This document shows positions 1-6,585 of a stretch of 14,623 nucleotides of DNA, in pieces. This stretch comes from Ferruginibacter sp. (GTDB lineage Bacteria; Bacteroidota; Bacteroidia; Chitinophagales; Chitinophagaceae), in the NCBI GenBank assembly GCA_025362765.1, contig JANYFI010000791.1:1-14623 (forward strand), written 5' to 3'. Numbering within the stretch: the first letter of the stretch is position 1; every line of letters begins with the position of its first letter. The notes under the pieces are model-generated. The model made no database searches. It was given only the letters and a program-made list of their open reading frames with translations, and had not been told where the DNA came from. The translations under genes and the position numbers were made by a program.

Positions 1-909
1 CTGAACTTGTAGATCGCCTTCAATGGTGATGTCACTCTTCCAGATTTCATCCCAGGCCTTATTGTGAAATTCAATCAACCTGTCCCTGCCTTCTAACTTC
101 GCAGTGATGGTCATGCGCTCGGCTTCATTCAGCGGATCGTCATGGTGAGCCGATGTGATAGAAGAACCGGCTATGGAAAAATGATAGGTTTCCCCTGCTT
201 TTATTTTTTTGCTAAACTTCATCAGGTGCATATTGTTATCCCACATTTCGTGTATAACCCTTGGCTCTTCTCCATGCTTTTCGCTAAATAAAAAAGTATT
301 GCTGGCGCACATTTGTAATTTGCCGGTTGGGCTTTTGGCGGTAGAAGTGAGCAGGCTGATAACAACATGCGGCCGGTCAATTTCATTGTAATAGTTCTGT
401 ACTTCTTTTAAGGCATCTGGTGCTTCCATTATGCTGGCGCTGTTAATAGTGATGTCTTTTTTGGCGGTGATGCTCACATCCATCAACACAGTAAAGGGAA
501 GCTGCCGCAAGGAGTAATAGGTGTAATTTACATCCGCTTTATCACCATAATTAAATGAAGTGGTAAAACTGGCGTGGCGCATATCCAGTTGCTGTTTCAT
601 ATTGGCCGCATCTGCATTGCCAATGCGTTTGCCATCTATTTCCAGGTACATGTTAAGCAGGTTAAAACTTCTTATAAAATTGCTTACCCTGCCGCGGCCG
701 TATAAATCATAGGCTCCTGCCAGTACCACGTCTTTTACTTTAAATGGTTCAGGAGATGACACTACGCCAATCATACCATTGGCAACCGTAATACCATAAT
801 AATTAGCAGGATCTATTCTGCTTGCGGTAATGGTCCAGGGATCCTGTGCGGCAAGGCTTTTAGTAAATAAAGCAAAAAATGCGAAGGCTAAAAATTTTTT
901 TTGTAACAT
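1..909 (-). CDS. Secreted glycoside hydrolase family 65 protein, 5' part only (runs off the left edge)
   Basis: The minus strand is open for 303 codons from the ATG at 907-909 to base 1, with no stop, so the C-terminal part lies outside the window. Residues 1-21 form a signal peptide (MLQKK, hydrophobic core, cleavage probably before QDPW), so the product is exported. The mature start has an aromatic-rich segment and the signature VANGMIG, followed by a beta-sandwich-like domain. At the window edge, around residues 285-300, the sequence AWDEIWKSDITIEGD matches the linker that leads into the (alpha/alpha)6 catalytic barrel of GH65 enzymes. GH65 members are inverting phosphorylases or hydrolases of alpha-glucosides such as maltose, trehalose and kojibiose. 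Secretion favours a hydrolase, and a secreted Flavobacterium GH65 enzyme has been described as a kojibiose hydrolase. The catalytic Glu is outside the window, so substrate and mechanism cannot be read. The gene is divergent from the YihY-family gene. Confidence 0.85.
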   Translation of the reverse strand, partial: MLQKKFLAFAFFALFTKSLAAQDPWTITASRIDPANYYGITVANGMIGVVSSPEPFKVKDVVLAGAYDLYGRGRVSNFIRSFNLLNMYLEIDGKRIGNADAANMKQQLDMRHASFTTSFNYGDKADVNYTYYSLRQLPFTVLMDVSITAKKDITINSASIMEAPDALKEVQNYYNEIDRPHVVISLLTSTAKSPTGKLQMCASNTFLFSEKHGEEPRVIHEMWDNNMHLMKFSKKIKAGETYHFSIAGSSITSAHHDDPLNEAERMTITAKLEGRDRLIEFHNKAWDEIWKSDITIEGDLQVQ

Positions 910-1142
910 GGCAGCAATTGGAAATGATTTGTTGATAAGCCGATTTTTAAAAGTAAACATTAGCATGCAAAATGGAGATAAAATTTTTGAAGGAAAGATC
1001 GACAATCAAATTAACTATTAAATAAGAAATAGAAACCGGCAGGCAGTGTAGCGTAATTTTCCCAAACTAATTTTGATGGCTTGCGGCTAACTGGTAAAAG
1101 AACTGGCAGCGTATTTGTTTCGATAGGGATAAAAAGTAAAAA

Positions 1143-2120
1143 ATGAATAAAAAATTTTCATTTAAGGGATTGATAGAAGTATTTAAAAATGCTTTTATTG
1201 GATTTAGTGATGATAAACTTACCAGACTCAGCGGTTCATTGGCATATTACACCGTTTTTTCTATGGCGCCACTGATGATTGTTATTATTTCACTGTGCGG
1301 ATTATTTTTAGCGAGAGAAGCAGTAGAAGGGAAAATTTACGGACAATTGGCCGGTTTTGTTGGTACTGATACCGCATCGCAATTACAGGATATTATTAAG
1401 AACGCTTCTGTCGCCGGAAAAAGTAAGATGGCGGCCATTATTGGCGTCATTACCTTGCTGGTGGGCGCCACCTCTATTTTTGCAGAAATACAGGACTCCA
1501 TCAACAGTATATGGGGATTAAAACCCAAGCCTAAAAGAGGGTGGTTAAAAATGATTCAAAACAGGTTGCTGTCGTTTTCAGTAATTGTGGGCCTTGGTTT
1601 TTTATTGCTGGTGTCATTATCAGTAAGTACGGTTATTGACGGGTTCAGCGATAAGCTAACGCAACAGTTTCCGGAGATAGCGGTGTTGTTTTTTTACCTC
1701 ATTAATGTGCTGATTACTTTTGGCGTTACCACATTAATATTCGCCGTTATTTTTAAAGTATTGCCAGACGGTAATATTCGATGGAAAGATGTGATGGCGG
1801 GCGCAATGGCCACCGCCTTTTTATTCATGCTGGGAAAATTCGCTATTTCATTCTACATCAGCAAAAGCCATATTGGCACTACATATGGTGCTGCGGGCTC
1901 ACTGGTAATATTATTGTTGTGGATTTACTATTCGTCCATGATTCTGTATTTTGGCGCAGAACTTACCAAGGCTTATGCCATACAATATGGCTCTCCCATA
2001 CATCCCAGCGCTTACGCAGTAACTACCAAAATGGTAGAGGTGGAAACAGGCTGGCAGACTATACAAAACAAAGAGAATATCACTATTGACGCAAATGCAA
2101 GTGAGGTAAAAAAATCATAG
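1143..2120 (+). CDS. YihY/virulence factor BrkB family inner-membrane protein
   Basis: This 325-aa integral membrane protein belongs to the YihY/BrkB family, once misnamed ribonuclease BN; its molecular function is not settled. The family hallmarks are visible: LAYYTVFSMAPL at residues 33-44 at the start of the first helix, IWGL at 123-126 after the second helix, and a C-terminal block from YGAAGS (248-253) through LLLWIYYSS to GAELTKAYA (271-279). Six hydrophobic segments can be placed at about 34-56, 96-117, 143-166, 183-205, 218-238 and 248-272. The last 45 residues are polar and probably cytoplasmic. Length is normal for the family. The ATG at 1143 has no clear Shine-Dalgarno sequence, only an A-rich leader, as is common in Bacteroidota. 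A hairpin with a T tract at 2204-2265 may end its transcript. Confidence 0.93.
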   Translation: MNKKFSFKGLIEVFKNAFIGFSDDKLTRLSGSLAYYTVFSMAPLMIVIISLCGLFLAREAVEGKIYGQLAGFVGTDTASQLQDIIKNASVAGKSKMAAIIGVITLLVGATSIFAEIQDSINSIWGLKPKPKRGWLKMIQNRLLSFSVIVGLGFLLLVSLSVSTVIDGFSDKLTQQFPEIAVLFFYLINVLITFGVTTLIFAVIFKVLPDGNIRWKDVMAGAMATAFLFMLGKFAISFYISKSHIGTTYGAAGSLVILLLWIYYSSMILYFGAELTKAYAIQYGSPIHPSAYAVTTKMVEVETGWQTIQNKENITIDANASEVKKS

Positions 2121-2189
2121 TTTTATCGTACGAATTACACTAATTAAAAAGTTGACTCTACTGCATTGCTCTTTTGGCATTGGGAACTC

Positions 2190-2204
2190 AACAATTAGCC
2201 GGCA
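2190..2204. repeat. 15-bp direct repeat, copy 1
   Basis: The sequence AACAATTAGCCGGCA occurs here and again at 2641-2655 in the same orientation, 451 bp apart, so the two copies flank the small membrane protein gene. Copy 1 abuts the left arm of the hairpin at 2204-2265; copy 2 sits in the loop and right arm of the terminator at 2625-2661. Both copies are therefore next to stem-loops. The meaning is unknown. Confidence 0.6.
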
Positions 2205-2265
2205 AAACCTTCTGCTTCTTTTTTACAAAAAGTACGGACTTGGTCATATTGTGTAGGAAGGTTTT
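2204..2265 (+). terminator. Possible long-loop terminator after the YihY-family gene
   Basis: Arms AAAACCTTC (2204-2212) and GAAGGTTTT (2257-2265) are perfect complements, and the right arm runs on into TTATTTA. The 44-nt interior contains a smaller stem, CTTTTT against AAAAAG around 2217-2232. The long loop makes this a weaker terminator candidate than the hairpin at 2625-2661. Confidence 0.35.
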
Positions 2266-2340
2266 TTATTTACAGTAAAAAGCGGCAATTTTATTTTATT
2301 AATAATTCTTACCAAACAATTTCTTCGCACTATTTGCTTT

Positions 2341-2613
2341 ATGTTGAAAAAGATAGCACCCGATAAGCGGAAACATTTTTTTGTAGGAATACCGTTGGGT
2401 ATTTTACTTCAAATAATCTGGCTCTATTTTTTTCCAGATCATCTTTTAGCGTCCGCTGCAGGTAGTTTTGTTACGTTGTGTTCAGGTTGCTATGCATTTG
2501 AATTATATTCACTTATAACGGGCAAAGGTCATTATGAATTAGCAGATGTGTGGTTTGGCGTTGCAGGCGGTACAATTGGTATAGGCGCTGTTTTAATACT
2601 AAGGTTATTATAA
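2341..2613 (+). CDS. Small three-helix membrane protein, resembling the YfiM/DUF2279 pattern
   Basis: The 90-aa product has three hydrophobic stretches at about 13-30, 34-55 and 70-90. It begins with a basic cytoplasmic-type segment (DKRKHFFVG) and has a polar loop with GKGHYELAD before the last helix, which ends in GGTIGIG. The order Asp-Lys-x-Lys-His, then a Glu in the second helix, then a Gly-rich loop with Asp entering a last helix of small residues, resembles the YfiM/DUF2279 family of small membrane or lipoprotein-like proteins, whose role is unknown. That link is by eye only. The start is the ATG at 2341. A bidirectional terminator lies directly downstream. The 15-bp direct repeats at 2190 and 2641 flank the gene, and its other neighbours give no functional hint. 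Confidence 0.72.
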   Translation: MLKKIAPDKRKHFFVGIPLGILLQIIWLYFFPDHLLASAAGSFVTLCSGCYAFELYSLITGKGHYELADVWFGVAGGTIGIGAVLILRLL

Positions 2614-2624
2614 AATAGTAAAAG

Positions 2625-2661
2625 AAAAAGTGCCTTGCTTAACAATTAGCCGGCACTTTTT
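2625..2661. terminator. Bidirectional intrinsic terminator
   Basis: Perfect 10-bp arms AAAAAGTGCC (2625-2634) and GGCACTTTTT (2652-2661) enclose a 17-nt loop. The A tract on the left and T tract on the right let it work on both strands. It lies exactly between the convergent small membrane protein gene (+, ends 2613) and the MATE remnant (-, ends 2675). Confidence 0.8.
2641..2655. repeat. 15-bp direct repeat, copy 2
   Basis: This is the second copy of AACAATTAGCCGGCA, identical and in the same orientation to the one at 2190-2204. It overlaps the loop and right arm of the terminator at 2625-2661. Confidence 0.6.
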
Positions 2662-2674
2662 CGATAGTTGCTTC

Positions 2675-3070
2675 TTATACGTTAATGGTTTTCCACCTGC
2701 CCTTTTTAAAATAAAAACATCCCGCCAATGTAATGGCTGTTTTCGCTACGGGGATGGCGATGAAAACTCCCAGCGGCCCCCACGACAGATATTTAGCTAA
2801 TATAAACGCCAATGGAATTTGTATTAACCAAAAGCCGCAAAAATTGATAATAGTTGGCGTCCAGGTATCGCCTGCACCATTGAAAGTATTCATCATCACC
2901 ATACCAATGCCATAAAAAATATAGCCCGATGCAATGATTCGGCCGGCCTGTACCGCAACTTTTCGGATGGCTTCATCCGCAGTAAAAAACGAGACCAGGT
3001 AACTGCCCATACCCCAGAAAATAACTGTTACCAAAATCCACTGTAATTTTATAGACAAATTTTTACTCAA
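2675..3070 (-). pseudogene. C-terminal remnant of a MATE family efflux transporter
   Basis: The minus strand encodes about 131 residues that match the last third of a MATE (multidrug and toxic compound extrusion) transporter. Four hydrophobic segments lie at about 11-29, 45-62, 72-95 and 99-120. The motif NTFNGAGDTWTPT (61-73) is the conserved Gly-Ala-Gly-Asp-Thr loop, and the segment FFTADEAIRKVAV precedes it as in intact pumps. Complete MATE proteins have about 440-460 residues and twelve helices, so some 320 N-terminal residues are missing. An in-frame TAG at 3083-3085 lies just upstream, no ATG is present, and the neighbouring phosphoesterase gene starts at 3089 on the other strand. The missing part is therefore not nearby in another frame. 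I read it as a deletion relic, not a functional gene. The intact 3' end and nearby terminator suggest fairly recent loss. Confidence 0.82.
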
Positions 3071-3088
3071 AAAAATTATAGCCTAAAG

Positions 3089-3850
3089 ATGAAAATACAA
3101 TACTGTTCAGATCTTCATCTTGAGTTTTTGCAGAACAATAAATTTATACAAAAATATCCGTTGCTGCCGGTAGGCGATATATTGGTAATGGCAGGTGATA
3201 TTGTACCCTTTGCGTTGCTGGATGAGCAGCATGTTTTTTTTGATTGGCTTGCTGATAATTTTGAAACTACTTATTGGATTCCTGGCAACCATGAATATTA
3301 TCACGGGGATACCAGGACAAGAAGCGGTGTTGTAAAGGAGGCCATTAGAAGCAATGTTTTTTTGCTGAATAATCAAACCGTTCAATTGGATGCCGTGCGA
3401 TTGATTTTTTCAACATTATGGTCCTGTATTTCTCCCGATGCCGGCTGGCTGATTCAGCGAAGAATGGCAGATTTTAGCGCTATCTATTGCCATGGTTATT
3501 CTTTTACTCCCGACGATTATAATTCACTTCATCTTCAATGCAAAAATTTTATCATGGAAGCATTGGCAGTAAAAGTGGCTACGCCTACCATGGTAGTTAC
3601 GCATCACGTACCTACTTTTTTACATTACCCTGCAAAATATAAAAGAGATAGTTTGAATGAAGCTTTTGCGACGGAACTGCACGACCTGATTGAACAATCT
3701 TCCATTGATTATTGGTTGTACGGGCATCATCATTTTAATACGCCAACGTTTAATATGGGCAATACAAAATTAATCACCAACCAACTGGGCTATATTAAAT
3801 TTTTTGAAAACACAGGATTTAAAAGAGACGCGGCAGTTGAATTCATCTAA
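3089..3850 (+). CDS. Calcineurin-like metallophosphoesterase
   Basis: This 253-aa protein carries all the metal-binding motifs of the calcineurin-like phosphoesterase fold (Pfam Metallophos). They are SDLHLE with D8 and H10, AGDIV with D37, GNHEYY with N67 and H68, THHVP with H172, and YGHHHFN with H213 and H215. Such enzymes hydrolyse phosphomono- or diesters with a di-metal centre such as Mn or Fe; the substrate here cannot be told from sequence. There is no signal peptide, so it is probably cytoplasmic. The start is the ATG at 3089, giving MKIQYCSDLHLE with the first motif close to the N terminus as usual. The stop overlaps by 4 bp the stop of the DinB-family gene on the opposite strand. 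The upstream region is only the relic of a MATE gene, so its promoter lies within or next to that relic. Confidence 0.93.
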   Translation: MKIQYCSDLHLEFLQNNKFIQKYPLLPVGDILVMAGDIVPFALLDEQHVFFDWLADNFETTYWIPGNHEYYHGDTRTRSGVVKEAIRSNVFLLNNQTVQLDAVRLIFSTLWSCISPDAGWLIQRRMADFSAIYCHGYSFTPDDYNSLHLQCKNFIMEALAVKVATPTMVVTHHVPTFLHYPAKYKRDSLNEAFATELHDLIEQSSIDYWLYGHHHFNTPTFNMGNTKLITNQLGYIKFFENTGFKRDAAVEFI

Positions 3851-4380
3851 CCTTTTTTTGTATGTGCATAGTTTAAAATTTTTATCGTTACCATTAGTTG
3901 CCCTATATGACGCATGGTATGTTCTGCGCCATGCACCAGTAAGCCAATTACTGTGGAGGGCAATAGTTTTCTGCCCACGCCACGAAATTCCGGCAGTGTT
4001 TTTTCATCTGTATTTTTTAACTGTTCTATGGCTTTATCTACCTGTTGATTAAAACGCGTTAGCAAACTGCTGATGTTTACTTCTGTTTGTCGCGAAATGT
4101 CTTCTGCATATAATTGGTCTAACTGGTAAGCGCTCAGCGCTTCTCCGCGGGCGTAGGTAAAAACCCGGTCCAGCACGCCTGATAAATGCTGCAGATGAAA
4201 AGCTGGTGATGCTACGCAAGCGGGTCTTTCCCAAAGCAGCTCTTCCGGAAAGTTATTAACCAGGTCCGTTAATTCTTCTCTTGCCTGCAGTAATGCGTGG
4301 GCAACAGGTTGCAATAAGGCGGGCACATCTTTTACAGGTGCTCTTTGCCACACTTCTAATAGTTGATTCTCCATAACCAT
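3847..4380 (-). CDS. DinB-family protein (putative metal-dependent four-helix-bundle protein)
   Basis: This 177-aa, largely helical protein fits the DinB/YfiT superfamily. Its candidate metal ligands are in the expected places: FHLQHLSG (H62, H65) in the second helix, and the late pair in HGAEHTMRHIGQL (H150, H154, H158). Members include bacillithiol or mycothiol S-transferases and other metal-dependent hydrolases or transferases; many remain uncharacterised, and no specific substrate can be given. The first ATG (4378-4380) gives MVMENQ. The ATG two codons later at 4372-4374 is equally possible. It is convergent with the metallophosphoesterase gene, sharing 4 bp at the stop codons. Upstream, a strong hairpin at 4451-4486 separates it from the next minus-strand gene, so it is probably transcribed alone. 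Confidence 0.85.
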   Translation of the reverse strand: MVMENQLLEVWQRAPVKDVPALLQPVAHALLQAREELTDLVNNFPEELLWERPACVASPAFHLQHLSGVLDRVFTYARGEALSAYQLDQLYAEDISRQTEVNISSLLTRFNQQVDKAIEQLKNTDEKTLPEFRGVGRKLLPSTVIGLLVHGAEHTMRHIGQLMVTIKILNYAHTKKG

Positions 4381-4450
4381 TGAATTATTTGTATTGCAAC
4401 ATTATTACATTTCACCAGAACAAAAAACAGTACTTGACATGTACCAAAAG

Positions 4451-4486
4451 CAACAGGGTATTTTGATGTGTCAAAATACCCTGTTG
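4451..4486 (-). terminator. Perfect 16-bp hairpin, probable terminator of the 123-aa gene
   Basis: The arm CAACAGGGTATTTTGA (4451-4466) is perfectly complementary to 4471-4486 across a TGTG loop. It lies 32 bp beyond the stop of the minus-strand gene at 4518-4889 and upstream of the DinB-family gene, so termination on the minus strand is the simplest role. The T tract after it on that strand is short (CTTTTGG), so a role in mRNA stability or a repeat-element origin is also possible. Confidence 0.6.
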
Positions 4487-4517
4487 GAAATATGAGTGTA
4501 AGAAAATGATGTTCTCC

Positions 4518-4889
4518 TTATGAATTGGAAGCCAATAACCATTGTGGCATTCTCGCCGTAAGGCTTTTTTTAATGCCAGATAATTTACTTACCAATGCGG
4601 CTTGGTTGCCAATTTGCTCAACCCTGTAGTTTTTGGAAAGAATAGGAATAACCGGAGCAATAACGGTAGTCTGTATTTTAGCAGGCATTGCTTCTGCAAA
4701 AAGTTGTTGCATTAAATTCGCATCCTTTACGCCGGCAATACTGCAGGCTTTCTCAAAGTTGGTATGCATACCGTAGCTTTCCAAAATGTCGGGTGCATTT
4801 TGTATCTCACTATAACAAATGTATTTCTTTACAAAAAAATAAAGTTTGTTGTTAACAGTTTTTGTGTAAGCAGCGTAAGAATATTCCAT
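4518..4889 (-). CDS. Hypothetical protein of 123 aa
   Basis: I do not recognise this protein. The frame is open from the ATG at 4887-4889 to the TGA-side end at 4518, and its composition looks like real protein: mixed polar and hydrophobic residues, no low complexity, and a coherent run of short helices. The N terminus is aromatic-rich (MEYSYAAYTK and KLYFFVKKYICYSEI). The middle has an Ala/Cys-containing helix (FEKACSIAGV). The C terminus is basic and amphipathic, with KLSGIKKSLTARM before WLLASNS. No signal peptide or membrane helix is evident. It is followed by a perfect hairpin at 4451-4486, which supports a real single-gene transcript. It could be a lineage-restricted cytoplasmic protein. 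The long AT-rich stretch upstream would hold its promoter. Confidence 0.55.
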   Translation of the reverse strand: MEYSYAAYTKTVNNKLYFFVKKYICYSEIQNAPDILESYGMHTNFEKACSIAGVKDANLMQQLFAEAMPAKIQTTVIAPVIPILSKNYRVEQIGNQAALVSKLSGIKKSLTARMPQWLLASNS

Positions 4890-5391
4890 AAAAGAGTTTT
4901 TAAATTTTCGGAGTTTACCGGTGTTCGTGATTAAAATAGTTTCCCGGTTTTATAACAGATAATGGAATAAATATTTTTTTCAATGCCATGCAGTATATCT
5001 AATAAACAAATTCAAATAATACAACTGAGCGTCTTTAACAGGATATGAATAAATTGCATAACCAAAGAAGGCTAATATTTGTTCTGTATTTGCAGTGCCA
5101 AAATTTTTGGGTTAAGCAAAATGTTGAACAAAAATTTAAACGGATAAAAATTGGAAAAGGCGGTTGTTAAGCGGATATTAAGATCAGGGAGTAATGAAGT
5201 TGTGTAAAACTACAACTATTTTTGAAACTAACTATTTAAAATTTTGCTAACAATCGGTTAAATAGCAACCGCGATAAAACTATTACTGGCAAAAAAGATA
5301 CCAGGCATAATAATAAAACTTCAATTGTATTTTAAAACAAACAGCATAGCATTTCATCTAAGCATTACATTTATTTAATAAATTATGTGCC
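4890..5391. other. AT-rich intergenic stretch with no gene seen
   Basis: About 500 bases are very AT-rich with frequent stops in all frames. I see no RNA gene, no long inverted repeat and no convincing promoter pair. A weak stem (AGTTGT at 5198-5203 against ACAACT at 5212-5217) is the only structure of note. The left edge should contain the promoter of the 123-aa minus-strand gene. Confidence 0.6.
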
Positions 5392-5696
5392 ATGTCTTTT
5401 ATAGAATTGGAAAGTTTGTATGAAAATTTTTTTTTACAAGCTTTAACGCACGTGCGGTTCACAGGGGAACCATACATTTTATTTACCGGGATGTACAAGT
5501 GAACGCAATGGTGCAGGAACTGGTGGCCAATGTATTGCAAGGAATCTTTGAATTAACGGTAGCAGGCTAAATAAAAATATTTCGACTGGGTTGCCTGGCA
5601 AACATTCCACCGTACGTGATGCACTGTGGCCGGGCCATTACGGCTTGCGAATTGTTGGATGTTGTTAGCCCTGAAAGACAAGATTATAAATTTTAA
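5392..5696 (+). pseudogene. Possible decayed gene: short coding-like frames, identity unknown
   Basis: GC content rises sharply at about 5440, and the plus strand shows three short protein-like pieces. Frame A starts at the ATG at 5392-5394 (MSFIELESLYENFF, later THVRFTGEPYILF) and stops at TGA 5500-5502. Overlapping it, frame B continues from the GTG at 5499 as VNAMVQELVANVLQGIFELT and stops at 5568-5570. The same frame B reopens with [19 protein letters not shown] and ends in [11 protein letters not shown] at TAA 5694-5696, two bases before the SDR start codon. A frameshift near 5499 plus one nonsense codon would join these into one chain of about 100 residues. I recognise no family. The alternative is non-coding leader or regulatory sequence for the SDR gene: a small stem (GGTTC at 5456-5460 against GAACC at 5467-5471) lies inside. 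An opposite-strand frame at 5358-5540 looks less protein-like. Confidence 0.3.
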
Positions 5697-5698
5697 AT

Positions 5699-6487
5699 AT
5701 GAACCTTAACCTCATCAATAAAACAGCCCTCGTTTGCGGCGGTTCGCAAGGCCTGGGGCTGGCTACTGCAAAAGAACTGGCGCTGCTTGGCGCCACGATT
5801 ATTTTGGCGAGCCGGTCACAGGATAAATTAACGGATGCGTTGCAACAACTGGATAAAAGCGCCGGTCAGCAACATTATCTCCTGATAACAGATTTATCTG
5901 TTCCTGAAGAAACGAGGATCATTGTAGCCGGTTGGGTACAGCAATATGGCGCCATTCATATCTTAGTCAATAATGCGGGCGGTCCGCCATCGGGGCCGCT
6001 GATAGATACCCATGCAGATGAACTGGAAAAAGCTTTTCACACGCATGTTACCACCAGTCATTTATTGGCGCAGTTACTGATACCTGGTATGCAAAAAGCA
6101 GGCTATGGCCGAATAATTAATATTCTTTCAACTGCTGTAAAACAGCCTATTAATGGTTTGGGTATTTCCAATACGGTAAGGGCCGCCATGGCCAACTGGG
6201 CCAAAACGTTGGCCAACGAAATTGGTCATGCTGGTATTACGGTGAACAATGTGTTACCCGGTTTTACCAATACCGCAAGGCTTCAATATCTGTTTACAAA
6301 ACAAGCGATTGACCAGGGGAAAGCTCCTGCGGATATTGAAAAAAATATTGTGAGCAACATACCGGCCGGTCGACTAGGAGAGCCTGAAGAGTTTGGTGCG
6401 GTAGCAGCGTTTTTATGCACACCCGCCGCCGCTTATATCAATGGGGTAAATATACCTGTTGACGGTGGCAGAACAGGAGGTCTGTAG
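5699..6487 (+). CDS. Short-chain dehydrogenase/reductase (SDR) family protein with atypical active site
   Basis: This 262-aa Rossmann-fold protein has the SDR cofactor motif GGSQGLG (14-20), the NNAG motif at 91-94 followed by GPPSGP, a DL pair at 65-66 for adenine binding, and a C-terminal NIPVDGGRTGGL. R39 after the second strand (ASRS) suggests NADP(H) preference. The catalytic Ser is S144 (ILSTA). Counting from it, the usual Tyr is S157 and the usual Lys is R161 (ISNTVRAAMANWAKTL). This YxxxK-less arrangement, with SNTVRA and later GITVNNVLPGFTNTAR, is known in a divergent FabG-like SDR group that is annotated as oxidoreductase without firm function. The reaction may therefore differ from standard ketone reduction. 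The start is the ATG at 5699, with the first strand directly after it. The next gene, the GH30 enzyme, is 98 bp downstream. Confidence 0.92.
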   Translation: MNLNLINKTALVCGGSQGLGLATAKELALLGATIILASRSQDKLTDALQQLDKSAGQQHYLLITDLSVPEETRIIVAGWVQQYGAIHILVNNAGGPPSGPLIDTHADELEKAFHTHVTTSHLLAQLLIPGMQKAGYGRIINILSTAVKQPINGLGISNTVRAAMANWAKTLANEIGHAGITVNNVLPGFTNTARLQYLFTKQAIDQGKAPADIEKNIVSNIPAGRLGEPEEFGAVAAFLCTPAAAYINGVNIPVDGGRTGGL

Positions 6488-6585
6488 TTTTTGTTGCAAA
6501 CAACCAGGCCATCTTTTACCAGTATTTGAAAGGGTTGCATGATCCGTAATTTTTAAAAAATAGATTTCGCATAAAATTATTTATT

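Noticed and set aside
830..1021. 63-codon plus-strand frame over the GH65 start and its upstream region
   Set aside because: Its first half is antisense to the GH65 signal peptide and its second half is AT-rich intergenic sequence; it shows no family similarity.
5440..5475. Group II intron domain V-like string (CACGTGCGGTTC followed by GGGG)
   Set aside because: The 5' half that should pair to form domain V is missing within the expected distance, and no reverse transcriptase is nearby.
5358..5540. 60-codon minus-strand frame in the gene-poor gap
   Set aside because: Its composition (Cys, His, Asn and Lys rich) is less protein-like than the plus-strand frames it overlaps, and it has no family or terminator support.
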